DNA from: an uncultured Porphyromonadaceae bacterium | GTDB taxonomy: Bacteria > Bacteroidota > Bacteroidia > Bacteroidales > Muribaculaceae | DNA: 64,000 nt | Direction of reading: 5' to 3' | NCBI GenBank assembly: GCA_900548975.1 | Contig: URMS01000009.1 | Span: forward strand, 50,987-114,986 | Shown: one piece after another, positions 43,750 to 51,623 of the stretch | Layout of the letters: each line of letters begins with the position of its first letter | Position numbering within the stretch: the first letter of the stretch is position 1 | Made by a program: the position numbers and the translations under genes | Notes under the pieces: model-generated | Databases searched by the model: none | What the model saw: only the letters and a program-made list of their open reading frames with translations | What the model was told of the DNA's origin: nothing

Positions 43750-44772
43750 TTAGCGCTGCACGCGGCCGTTCGCGTTGCCGCCGGCGAGGGCCTCGACTTC
43801 GGCTACGCTCACGAGGTTGAAGTCGCCGTTGATTGTCTGCTTGAGGGCGGATGCGGCTACGGCGAATTCGAGCGCGTCGGCCTGGTTGTCCATTGTCAGG
43901 AGACCGTGGATGAGGCCGCCCGAGAAGCTGTCGCCGCCGCCTACGCGGTCCACGATGGGGTCGATGTCGTAGCGCTTGCTCACGTAGAAGTCGGTGCCGT
44001 TGTATATCATGGCTTTCCAGCCGTTGTGTGTGGCGGAGTACGACTCGCGCAGAGTCGACACCACGTACTTGAAGCCGAATTCGCGTGCCATGGCCTCGAA
44101 GATGCCCTTGTAGCCTTCGGCGTCGGTGTTGCCGCTCTCGACGTCGCTGTCGGGCTTGAAGCCGAGGCAGAGTTCTGCGTCTTCCTCGTTGCCTATGCAT
44201 ACGTCGACATATTTCATGAGCGGACGCATCACCGACTGCGCTTTTTCGCTGGTCCATAGCTTCTTGCGGAAGTTGAGATCGACGCTCACCGTCACACCGT
44301 GGCGCTTGGCGGCCTCGCAGGCAAGGCGTGTGAGCTCGGCGGCCTTGTCGGAGATAGCGGGTGTGATGCCGCTCCAGTGGAACCAGTCGGCGCCTTCCAT
44401 TATGGCGTCGAAGTCGAAATCGGAGGGGTCGGCCTCGGCGATGGCGCTGCCGGCACGGTCGTAGATTACCTTCGACGGACGCATGGAAGCGCCTGTTTCG
44501 CAGTAATATATGCCCACGCGGTTGCCGCCGCGGGCTATGTAGCCGGTATCCACACCATAGCGGCGCAGAGCGTTGACGGCTGCCTGGCCGATTTCGTGGG
44601 TGGGAAGTTTCGACACGAAGCATGCGTGGTGGCCGTAGTTGGCGCAGCTCACGGCCACATTGGCCTCGCCGCCACCCCATATCACATCGAAATTGTCGAC
44701 CTGCACGAAGCGGTGGTTGCCTGCGGGCGAAAGACGGAGCATGATTTCTCCGAGTGTTATTATCTTGCTCAT
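43750..44772 (-). CDS. kdgK: 2-dehydro-3-deoxygluconokinase (PfkB family)
   Basis: A 340-residue ribokinase-type sugar kinase phosphorylating KDG to KDPG. It starts MSKIITLGEIMLRLSP, has the substrate loop WGGGEANVAVSCA, and the C-terminal PfkB signature DRVGGGDSFSGGLIHG with the catalytic Asp. The start at 44772 overlaps the stop of the gltD-like gene by 4 bp. A much longer frame extends upstream to 46026 only because it shadows the neighbouring gene. Confidence 0.95.
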   Translation of the reverse strand: MSKIITLGEIMLRLSPAGNHRFVQVDNFDVIWGGGEANVAVSCANYGHHACFVSKLPTHEIGQAAVNALRRYGVDTGYIARGGNRVGIYYCETGASMRPSKVIYDRAGSAIAEADPSDFDFDAIMEGADWFHWSGITPAISDKAAELTRLACEAAKRHGVTVSVDLNFRKKLWTSEKAQSVMRPLMKYVDVCIGNEEDAELCLGFKPDSDVESGNTDAEGYKGIFEAMAREFGFKYVVSTLRESYSATHNGWKAMIYNGTDFYVSKRYDIDPIVDRVGGGDSFSGGLIHGLLTMDNQADALEFAVAASALKQTINGDFNLVSVAEVEALAGGNANGRVQR

Positions 44773-46091
44773 TTTATGCTTGTTAGGTTTATGGATTCCA
44801 TTAGTTTCACTGCATCGACGTAGCGGGCTATGCCTTCGGCCACCTGTTTGGCGTCGCACATGGCGTGCACCACTGTGGCGGGACGGTTGGTAACGTCGCC
44901 GCCGGCGAAGACGCCTTTGCGTGTGGTCATGCCGTAGGGGTTGTCGCGGGTAAGGACATAGCCCTTTGAGTCGACCTCGATGCCGTCGGTGGTCGATACA
45001 ATGCGCGATGCCGGTGAGCTGCCCACGGCCAGAATTACACGGTCGGCCGGCACTATGGTGCGTGTGCCTGCGGTGTCGATGGTTATGCGGCTGAGGCGGT
45101 TGCCGTCGCCGCCTTCGATTTCGGTTATCGACGAGTTCCACAGGAAGCGCACGCCCTCGGCCACGGCGTCGTCGTACTCCGAGCGGAGCGCCTTCATCTC
45201 GTTGATGGTGCGGTGGTATACCACAGTGACCTCGGCCGAACCCATGCGCACGGCAGTGCGGGCGGCATCGATGGCGGTGTTGCCACAGCCTATGACGAAC
45301 ACACGGTCGCCGTCGCCCACTGTCACCTCGCGGCGGTCGATGCTGCCGTTCTGGTAGAGGCTCACGCGGCGCAGGAACCATATGGCCTGTCGCACGCCCG
45401 GATGGTCGATGCCCGGAATGTCGAGTTTCTTGGGCTTGCCGGTGCCGGTGCCCATGAAGATGGCGTCGAAACCGCGCTCGAAGAGGTTGTCGATGGTGTA
45501 GAATTTGCCTATGGTAGTGCCCAGGTGGAATATCACGCCCAGGCGCTCGATGCGCTCTATCTCGTGGCGCACCACCTCTTTGGGCAGGCGGTATTCGGGT
45601 ATGCCGAACATGAGGACGCCTCCGGCCTCGGGTTCCATCTCGAAGATTTCGACGGCGAAGCCCTGTCGCGCCAGGTCGCCCGCTATGGTGAGACCGGCGG
45701 GGCCGCTGCCTATTACGGCCACGCGGCCGCGTGTCTTCTCGGGCATGGCCTCGTGTGTGAGGCCGGCGTCGGTGTCGAAGTCGGCCACGAAGCGTTCGAG
45801 CTTGCCGATGTTGATGTGCGCGCCTTTTTTGGCGAGCACGCAGTTGCCCTCGCACTGGCGTTCGTGGGCGCATACGCGGCCGCATACCGCCGGCAGATTG
45901 CTGCGGTTGTGGATAATATTGATGGCGTTGCCGAAGTTGCCCTTGGCGAGCTCGGCTATCCAGTCGGGGATATCGTTGCTTATGGGGCAGCCTTTGCGGC
46001 ACGACGGCACCTTGCAGTGCAGACACCGCTGGGCTTCCCTGATAGCTTCGGGGAGAGTGTAGTTTTCAGATACTTCTTTGAAATCGTCCAT
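44769..46091 (-). CDS. GltD-like NAD(P)-dependent flavin oxidoreductase
   Basis: A 440-residue homologue of the small subunit of glutamate synthase. N-terminal cysteine motifs CLHCKVPSCRKGCP and CGRVCAHERQCEGNC bind [4Fe-4S] clusters; VAVIGSGPAGLTIAGDLA binds FAD and VIGCGNTAIDAARTA binds NAD(P)H. It is shorter than typical GltD and no large subunit gltB is present. Its position between kduI and kdgK, overlapping kdgK, points to a role tied to uronate metabolism, for example redox balance after KduD, but this is inference; it could also act as a general diaphorase. Confidence 0.85.
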   Translation of the reverse strand: MDDFKEVSENYTLPEAIREAQRCLHCKVPSCRKGCPISNDIPDWIAELAKGNFGNAINIIHNRSNLPAVCGRVCAHERQCEGNCVLAKKGAHINIGKLERFVADFDTDAGLTHEAMPEKTRGRVAVIGSGPAGLTIAGDLARQGFAVEIFEMEPEAGGVLMFGIPEYRLPKEVVRHEIERIERLGVIFHLGTTIGKFYTIDNLFERGFDAIFMGTGTGKPKKLDIPGIDHPGVRQAIWFLRRVSLYQNGSIDRREVTVGDGDRVFVIGCGNTAIDAARTAVRMGSAEVTVVYHRTINEMKALRSEYDDAVAEGVRFLWNSSITEIEGGDGNRLSRITIDTAGTRTIVPADRVILAVGSSPASRIVSTTDGIEVDSKGYVLTRDNPYGMTTRKGVFAGGDVTNRPATVVHAMCDAKQVAEGIARYVDAVKLMESINLTSIK

Positions 46092-46100
46092 ATTATAGCA

Positions 46101-46166
46101 AGTTAGAAGTTAGGAGTTAGAAGATACAAGTTAGAACTTCTAACTCCTAATTTCTAACTTCTAACT
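46101..46166. repeat. Heptamer-based inverted repeat between the gltD-like gene and kduI
   Basis: Heptamers AGTTAGA, AGTTAGG, AGTTAGA (46101-46121) face complements TTCTAAC, TCCTAAT, TTCTAAC (about 46138-46166), forming a long hairpin. Different heptamer from the one at 43665 but the same design. Confidence 0.88.
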
Positions 46167-46171
46167 ATTTG

Positions 46172-47092
46172 TTATTTCATATCAAGATATGTCACTTTGT
46201 CCATGTCGCCGTAATCGAGGTTTTCGCCTCCCATGCCCCAGATGAACATGTAGTTGGAGGTGCCGGCGGCGGCGTGGATGCTCCATTCGGGCGACATCAC
46301 GGCCTGCTCGTTGTGAAGCCATATGAGGCGGTTCTCCTGCGGCTCGCCCATGAGGTGGCAGATGGCGTTGCCCTCGGGGACGTTGAAGTAGAAGTAGGCC
46401 TCTACGCGGCGGTCGTGGGTGTGTGCGGGCATGGTGTTCCACACCGAACCGGGCATAAGCTCGGTAAGACCCATCTGGAGCTGACAGGGACCTTCCTCGA
46501 GCACGTTGTTGGTGATGAGCTGGTTGATATATCGGTCGTTGCTCTCTTCGAGCGAGCCTGCGTGCATGCGGTTGGCCTTGATGGAGCCTTTGCGGCCGTC
46601 GATGGTGATGAGCTGGGTCTTGTATTCCTTGTGTGCCGGGGTGGAGTTGATGTAGAAGCGGGCGGGATTGGCGGCGTCCTTGCTTGCGAAAGTCACTTTC
46701 TTGTTGCCGCGGCCCACATAGAGGGCGTCCTTGAAATGGAGTTCGTACTCTTTGCCGTCGACAGTGACGATACCGTCGCCGCCGGTGTTGATAACGCCGA
46801 GTTCGCGGCGTTCAAGGAAGTAACTGGCCTTGAGAGGATCGATGGTCTCGAGCTCCACGACTTTGCCCACGGGCACCACGCCGCCGTAGATGAGGCGGTC
46901 GTACATGCTGTAGGTGAGGTTGATCTTGTTATCCTCCATCACCTTGGGCATCATGAAGTGCGAGCGGAGCTGCTCGGTGTCGTAGTTTTTCACATCGTCG
47001 GGGTGGCATGCGCGGAGCATGGTGTACGATGTCTGAGCTGAAAGCGCCATGCCTGCCGAGAGGGCTATGGCGGCGATAAGTATCTTTTTCAT
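46172..47092 (-). CDS. kduI: 5-dehydro-4-deoxy-D-glucuronate isomerase with signal peptide
   Basis: A 306-residue cupin that converts 4-deoxy-L-threo-5-hexosulose uronate (from pectin, alginate or glycosaminoglycan lyase products) to the KduD substrate. The metal ligands are present: HTHDRRVE and SIHAAAGT; the core YFLERRELGVINTGG and IWGMGGENLDYGDMD match KduI. Unlike cytoplasmic KduI it begins with a signal peptide, MKKILIAAIALSAGMALSAQ, with a typical cleavage before Gln20, so it is predicted to be periplasmic. Its ATG overlaps the stop of the transporter gene by 4 bp. Confidence 0.93.
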   Translation of the reverse strand: MKKILIAAIALSAGMALSAQTSYTMLRACHPDDVKNYDTEQLRSHFMMPKVMEDNKINLTYSMYDRLIYGGVVPVGKVVELETIDPLKASYFLERRELGVINTGGDGIVTVDGKEYELHFKDALYVGRGNKKVTFASKDAANPARFYINSTPAHKEYKTQLITIDGRKGSIKANRMHAGSLEESNDRYINQLITNNVLEEGPCQLQMGLTELMPGSVWNTMPAHTHDRRVEAYFYFNVPEGNAICHLMGEPQENRLIWLHNEQAVMSPEWSIHAAAGTSNYMFIWGMGGENLDYGDMDKVTYLDMK

Positions 47093-48510
47093 TCTGTTGT
47101 TTTTATTTCGGTTGAATCGGTGGCGGCCATGGCGCGCTGGTTGCGGATGATGTGTACGCGGTTCCACCACATCATGCCCATGGTGCCGAGAACGAGGATG
47201 GCTGTGCCTATCCATTTGAGGCCGTGCACGCACTGGAAGATAACCCAGGCGAGGGGACTGGAGGCGAAGTCGAGGCTGCCGCCGGCGAAGCCTGCGGGGA
47301 TGGCGACGGCATTGTCGCCGGTAACTTTATATACGTCCTCGGCGGCGAGGGTGAACCATGGCGCCAGGTTGGTGACAAGGTAGAGGCCGAGTGTCATTAC
47401 CACCAGGCCGATGATGAAGGTCTTGAGCACATTGCCTTTGGTGAAGGGAAGCACCAGCGGAAACACGTAGAACATGCCGGCCAGCGATGCCAGGGGCAGG
47501 AACTGGTTGCCAGGAAGCACCACGGCAAGAAGTAGGGTAACCGGTATGAGAAGCAGCGATACCACCAGTGTGGTGGGATTGCCGATTACCAGGGCCGGGC
47601 TCATGCCTATGTTGAGTCCCTCGGCGCCCTTGAACTTGCGGGCGATGAGGCTGCGGGTGGCGTCGCTGATTGGCTTGAGGCCTTCGATGAAGAGCACGGT
47701 GACGCGGGGTATGAGTTCCATCACAGCGCCCATCTTAATGCCCAGGCCGAGGATGTAGGGTATCTTGTCGACGATTTCGGCCCATGAGTTGCAGGTGAGG
47801 CATCCTATGACCACACCCACGATCACACCCAGGAAGAGGGGTTCGCCAAGGAGGCCGAATTTCTTCTTCATGCCTTCGGCGTCGATTTCGAGGCGGTCGA
47901 TGCCGGGGATCTTGTCGAGGCCTTTGTTGATGGCCCAGGCGAAGGGCACGAAGCCCGCGCAGAAAGGCTGCGGAATGGATATGCCGTCCATGTCCTTGTA
48001 GTAGGTCTGGAATTTCTTGGCAGTCATGTCGGCCAGTATCAGGGTGATGATATAGCACACTATGGCGCCGAAGAAGCCCCAAGCCAGCGAGTCCGATGCG
48101 AAGTAGATTACCGCACCGATGAATGCGAAGTGCCAGTAGTTCCACAGATCGATGTTGACGGTGCGTGTGGTCTTGGTAACGAGCATCAGAATGTTCACGC
48201 CAAGGCATACCGGGATGATGAGCGCGCCAACGGCGGTGTTGTAGGCTACCGAGGCGGCTGCCGGCCAGCCCATGTCGAATACGTGGAGCTGCAGGTGGTA
48301 TATGTCGACCACGGCGTTGAGTGCCGGGCCGAGCGCCGACGTGAGCAGGGCCGTGACGATGGAGAGACCCACGAAGCCCACGCCTACCTTGAGGCCGGCC
48401 TTGAGCGCATCGCCGAGTTTAATGCCGATGCACACGCCCAGCACGGTGAAAATGACCGGCATCATCACCGCCGCCCCCAGGCTGATTATATAAGAAAATA
48501 CTTGTTCCAT
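47089..48510 (-). CDS. GatC-like (PTS galactitol family IIC) sugar transporter
   Basis: A 473-residue inner-membrane protein with about 11 hydrophobic segments. The N-terminus MEQVFSYIISLGAAVMMPVIFTVLGVCIGIKLGDALKAGLKVGVGFVGLSIV matches the galactitol PTS IIC family in pattern, as do GWPAAASVAYNTAVGALIIP and the central GEPLFLGVIVGVVIG. No EIIA, EIIB, HPr or EI gene is nearby, and Bacteroidales generally lack a working sugar PTS, so it may act as a secondary transporter for a deoxy-uronate. It overlaps kduI and lies downstream of kduD, with the four-helix-bundle element in between. Confidence 0.85.
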   Translation of the reverse strand: MEQVFSYIISLGAAVMMPVIFTVLGVCIGIKLGDALKAGLKVGVGFVGLSIVTALLTSALGPALNAVVDIYHLQLHVFDMGWPAAASVAYNTAVGALIIPVCLGVNILMLVTKTTRTVNIDLWNYWHFAFIGAVIYFASDSLAWGFFGAIVCYIITLILADMTAKKFQTYYKDMDGISIPQPFCAGFVPFAWAINKGLDKIPGIDRLEIDAEGMKKKFGLLGEPLFLGVIVGVVIGCLTCNSWAEIVDKIPYILGLGIKMGAVMELIPRVTVLFIEGLKPISDATRSLIARKFKGAEGLNIGMSPALVIGNPTTLVVSLLLIPVTLLLAVVLPGNQFLPLASLAGMFYVFPLVLPFTKGNVLKTFIIGLVVMTLGLYLVTNLAPWFTLAAEDVYKVTGDNAVAIPAGFAGGSLDFASSPLAWVIFQCVHGLKWIGTAILVLGTMGMMWWNRVHIIRNQRAMAATDSTEIKTTE

Positions 48511-48559
48511 ATTTGTCGGGGTGAAAGGTGAAGGGTGAAAGGTGAAGATAAATGTTTGG

Positions 48560-48591
48560 TTTGCGTATTATGCGGACATTCAATATATTTG
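48560..48591 (+). promoter_or_regulatory. Promoter inside the heptamer-bounded element
   Basis: TTTG at 48560-48563, a 20-bp spacer and TATATTTG at 48584-48591. The ATG follows 4 bp later, so the mRNA is probably leaderless. Confidence 0.8.
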
Positions 48592-48595
48592 CAGA

Positions 48596-48970
48596 ATGGA
48601 ACGTTCATTTGAAAAATTAGAAGTCTGGCAGAAATCACGTAAATTGGTCAGGATGATATATCAGCTGGTGGCACTTTTTCCGGCGAATGAAAAGCATGCG
48701 CTGAGCGACCAGCTGAGACGTGCTGTAATATCCGTTTCATCAAATCTTGCGGAAGGTTCCGGCCGAATATCCTACAGGGAAAAATCTCATTTTTGTGAGA
48801 TCGCCTATGGCTCGCTGATGGAGGTCTGTTGCCAGCTGATGCTCGCGGTAGACCTTGGTTTTTTGGAAGAGCCTGCTATAGAAGAGCCAATGACTCTGAT
48901 TGATGAACTGGACCGGCAGCTGTGTGCGTTTAGAAGACATCTGGTAGGCAAGGCCAACGGACCCGCTTAA
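48596..48970 (+). CDS. Four-helix-bundle protein (23S rRNA intervening-sequence protein family)
   Basis: A 124-residue helical protein. SFEKLEVWQKSRKLVRMIYQL, the central SDQLRRAVISVSSNLAEGSGR and IAYGSLMEVCCQLMLAVDLGFL match the family also found in 23S rRNA intervening sequences and related to the Avd accessory protein of diversity-generating retroelements. The function of standalone members is unknown; nucleic-acid binding is suspected. The start at 48596 fits the family; an in-frame ATG at 48542 lies in the left repeat. It lies antisense within the uronate operon and ends 3 bp before the right repeat. Confidence 0.9.
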   Translation: MERSFEKLEVWQKSRKLVRMIYQLVALFPANEKHALSDQLRRAVISVSSNLAEGSGRISYREKSHFCEIAYGSLMEVCCQLMLAVDLGFLEEPAIEEPMTLIDELDRQLCAFRRHLVGKANGPA

Positions 48971-49015
48971 CCATTATCTTCACTTTTCACCCTTCACCTT
49001 TCACCTTGATGATAA

Positions 49016-49810
49016 TCAGGAGGGTTGCTTGCCGATGTAGGCGAGGATGCCGCCGTCGACGTAGAGGATGTGGCCGTTGACGAAGTCGGAGGCTTCAGAG
49101 GCCAGGAAGACGGCCGGACCCATGAGGTCTTCGGGGGTGCCCCAGCGGCCTGCGGGCGTTTTCGATACTATGAACTGGTCGAAGGGATGACGGCTGCCGT
49201 CGGGCTGGCGTTCGCGCAGGGGGGCTGTCTGCGGGGTGGCGATATAGCCCGGGCCGATGCCGTTGCACTGTATGTTGGCCTCGCCGTATTCAGAGCATAT
49301 GTTGCGGGTAAGCATCTTGAGACCACCCTTGGCGGCGGCGTAGGCCGATACTGTCTCGCGGCCCAGTTCGCTCATCATGGAGCATATGTTGATGATTTTG
49401 CCGTGACCCTTCTTTATCATGCCGGGTATTACGGCCTTGGCGCATATGAAGGGAGCCACCAGGTCGATGTCCACCACCTTGCGGAAGTCCTCGACGGCCA
49501 TGTCGGTCATGGGAATGCGCTTGATGATGCCGGCGTTGTTCACCAGAATGTCGATGGTACCGACGGTTTTCTCGATATCGGCCACCATTGCCTTGACGCC
49601 TTCTTCGTCGGTGACGTCGCACATATATCCCTTGGCATCGATGCCTGCTTCCTTATAGTTGGCTATACCGAGGTCCATGGAGGCCTGGGTGTTGCAGTTG
49701 TACACTATTTTTGCGCCTGCTTCGTGGAATGCTTTTGCGATAGCGAATCCGATGCCATAGACACCGCCTGTGACGAGGGCTACTTTACCCTCCAGTGAGA
49801 AATTTACCAT
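49016..49810 (-). CDS. kduD: 2-dehydro-3-deoxy-D-gluconate 5-dehydrogenase (SDR)
   Basis: A 264-residue short-chain dehydrogenase reducing 2,5-diketo-3-deoxygluconate to KDG with NAD(P)H. Rossmann motif TGGVYGIGFAIA, the NNAG motif, the active-site Ser in ICSMMSE and Tyr/Lys in YAAAKGG are present; the C-terminus FVNGHILYVDGG is standard. It could also be named gluconate 5-dehydrogenase; the kduI-kdgK-eda context favours KduD. It is the first gene of the operon; no clear promoter box was found upstream. Confidence 0.9.
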   Translation of the reverse strand: MVNFSLEGKVALVTGGVYGIGFAIAKAFHEAGAKIVYNCNTQASMDLGIANYKEAGIDAKGYMCDVTDEEGVKAMVADIEKTVGTIDILVNNAGIIKRIPMTDMAVEDFRKVVDIDLVAPFICAKAVIPGMIKKGHGKIINICSMMSELGRETVSAYAAAKGGLKMLTRNICSEYGEANIQCNGIGPGYIATPQTAPLRERQPDGSRHPFDQFIVSKTPAGRWGTPEDLMGPAVFLASEASDFVNGHILYVDGGILAYIGKQPS

Positions 49811-49875
49811 GATATGATAATGTTAGGTTACTTTTCGTTTTATGTAGTTATATACGCTCAGGGGCGGCCGTACAC

Positions 49876-51099
49876 TCAACAGCCGAACAGGCAGGCGTCG
49901 CCGTAGCTCAGGAAGCGGTAACCGGCGGCAAGGGCGTGGTCGTAGACCTTCCGCCATTCCGGGCCGATAAAAGCCGACACAAGAAGCAGCAGCGTGGAGG
50001 CAGGCTGATGGAAATTGGTTATCATCGATCCGACTATGCGGTAGCGGTAGCCGGGCGCTATTATTATGCGGGTATGGGCCAGCAGTACGGTGTCGCCGGC
50101 AGCATCGAGCCGTTGCACGATAGTGCGCAGGGCCTCGGCGGCGCTCAGCGCGGGGAGCCCGGCTTCGTAGGGCGTCCACTGGGGCACTTCGCCGCTCCAG
50201 CGTCCGGCTGCCATGAGCACTCCTATATAGTAGAGGCTCTCGAGGGTGCGCACCGATGTGGTTCCGACGGCGGTGACGGGGCGCCCTGCTTCGAGCGCGT
50301 CGGCGAGATCGGCTATGAAACCGCGGTCGACGGCTATGAACTCGCTGTGCATGTCGTGGTCGCCGATTTTATCGGCCGATACAGGGCGGAAAGTGCCCGC
50401 GCCGACGTGCAGCGTCACCTCGCGGCGCTCTATGCCGGCGCCGTCGAGGCGTTCGAGCAGAGCCGGCGTGAAGTGCAGGCCGGCCGTAGGAGCCGCTACC
50501 GAGCCTTCGATGTGGCTGTAGACGGTCTGATAGTCGATGCTGTCGCTGCTTTCCGAGCGGCGGTTGAGGTATGGCGGGATCGGTATTTCACCGGCGGCGG
50601 ATATTATTTCGGAAAAAGATACCGACGGAGCGTCCCACTCGAAGCGCACCGTCTGTGCCGGCGAGCCGGGGGCACTGGTGCGCACGGCGCGGAGGTCGAA
50701 TTTCACGCCGTTTACTTCCAGGGGCAGTGTCAGCGCTCCCTCTTTCCATTTCTTGGAGTTGCCTATGAGACAGTTCCAGGAGCATGAGGCCGTCGAAGCG
50801 AACGATTGCGCGTAGTCGGCCGGAACGTCGGGCTCGAGACAGAATATCTCGATAGCGGCGCCGGTGTCCTTGGTGAAGCGCAGGCGGGCGTTGATCACGC
50901 GGGTATTGTTGTATACGAGCATGGTTCCGGGCTTCAGCAGCCCGGGGAGTTCGGAAAAAATATGGTCTTCGATTTCGTGGCCGGGAGTGTAGCGCAGCAG
51001 TTTGCAGGCATCGCGCTCGGCAAGCGGATGGCGGGCAATGCGCTCGTCGGGCAGAGGATAGTCGTATTCCTCGATTTCTATATTTCGCGGGTCTGTCAT
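49876..51099 (-). CDS. queA: S-adenosylmethionine:tRNA ribosyltransferase-isomerase
   Basis: Transfers the ribosyl part of SAM to 7-aminomethyl-7-deazaguanine in tRNA, making epoxyqueuosine. The 407-residue sequence has the family motifs DYPLPDERIARHPLAERDACKLL, MLVYNNTRVINARL, YQTVYSHIEGSVAAPTAGLHFT and IITNFHQPASTLLLLVSAFIG (here MITNFHQPASTL). The start at 51099 (MTDPRNIEIEEY) was chosen; the frame to 51117 runs into the -7 box. Confidence 0.96.
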   Translation of the reverse strand: MTDPRNIEIEEYDYPLPDERIARHPLAERDACKLLRYTPGHEIEDHIFSELPGLLKPGTMLVYNNTRVINARLRFTKDTGAAIEIFCLEPDVPADYAQSFASTASCSWNCLIGNSKKWKEGALTLPLEVNGVKFDLRAVRTSAPGSPAQTVRFEWDAPSVSFSEIISAAGEIPIPPYLNRRSESSDSIDYQTVYSHIEGSVAAPTAGLHFTPALLERLDGAGIERREVTLHVGAGTFRPVSADKIGDHDMHSEFIAVDRGFIADLADALEAGRPVTAVGTTSVRTLESLYYIGVLMAAGRWSGEVPQWTPYEAGLPALSAAEALRTIVQRLDAAGDTVLLAHTRIIIAPGYRYRIVGSMITNFHQPASTLLLLVSAFIGPEWRKVYDHALAAGYRFLSYGDACLFGC

Positions 51100-51113
51100 T
51101 TCCAAAATTTTAT

Positions 51114-51239
51114 ACAAAAATACGATTTAGTCGAGCGCAAAACCAAATTTATTTGGATTTTGCCGAGCGTGAGTATTTAAGTCAGAGACAAAAATACGAA
51201 TAAGTCGAGCGCAAAATCAAATTTATTTGGATTTTGCCG
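51114..51239 (-). promoter_or_regulatory. Tandemly duplicated promoter region of queA
   Basis: Two 52-bp direct repeats, 51114-51165 and 51188-51239, differ at only a few positions. Each holds, on the minus strand, TTTG, a 21-bp spacer and TATTTTTG (51122-51115 and 51196-51189), plus a palindrome of the type CCAAAT-TT-ATTTGG overlapping the -33 box. Confidence 0.75.
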
Positions 51240-51330
51240 CCCCTTCCCCCGATAAATGACCGAAATCGCCACCCCCCTGCACGAAACCGCCCCACGACGG
51301 TGCCGTTATGACGGCCGATAGGATATTCGC

Positions 51331-51443
51331 GGATATTCAACCGCTGGCCGCGGTTGGGTTTGGGAGGGGGCGTTGACCTGGGGTAGGATCTCCTGCGGAG
51401 CCCCAACCCCAGGCTGTGTGAATGTTGAAGCGCCATGCGCTTC
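51331..51443 (+). repeat. Module A three-hairpin repeat, plus orientation
   Basis: ATATTCAACCGC/GCGGTT, CCTGGGG/CCCCAGG with a CTCC-TGC-GGAG tip, GTGTGAATGTT and GAAGCGC-CAT-GCGCTTC. GGATATTC is duplicated directly before it. Confidence 0.9.
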
Positions 51444-51475
51444 TTCTTTGCGGACATGATTACGGTCGTGTGGGG

Positions 51476-51589
51476 CAAGCGCGGAGCGCTTGAATATTCA
51501 CACAGCCTGGGGTTTGGACGCCGTAGGCGGCCATACCCCAGGTCAACATGCCCCACATCACCCACAACCGCGGTCAGCGGTTGAATATC
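51476..51589 (-). repeat. Module A three-hairpin repeat, minus orientation
   Basis: Inverted partner of 51331-51443, separated by 32 bp. Its large hairpin has a CGCC-TAC-GGCG tip, different from but as well paired as the CTCC/GGAG tip of its partner. Confidence 0.9.
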
Positions 51590-51623
51590 AGGGCGGAGGT
51601 TTCCATAGCGGCGCATTCGGTGC

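Larger units (their letters stand above)
48520..49005 (+). mobile_element. Candidate one-gene element bounded by heptamer inverted repeats
   Basis: 32-bp terminal inverted repeats (48520-48551 and 48974-49005) match at 31 of 32 positions and are made of GGTGAAA/GGTGAAG heptamers. Between them lie only a promoter and the four-helix-bundle gene, on the strand opposite to the surrounding operon. No transposase and no obvious target duplication are visible. Confidence 0.65.

Noticed and set aside
43750..46026. 758-codon frame that would fuse kdgK to an Arg/His-rich N-terminal half
   Set aside because: The first 418 codons are the shadow of the gltD-like gene in another frame; the kinase starts at 44772.
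43665..46166. Heptamer arrays as CRISPR
   Set aside because: Repeat unit is only 7 bp, there are no spacers of constant length and no cas genes.
47089..48510. Complete phosphotransferase system
   Set aside because: Only the IIC-like membrane protein is present; no EIIA, EIIB, HPr or EI gene in the window.
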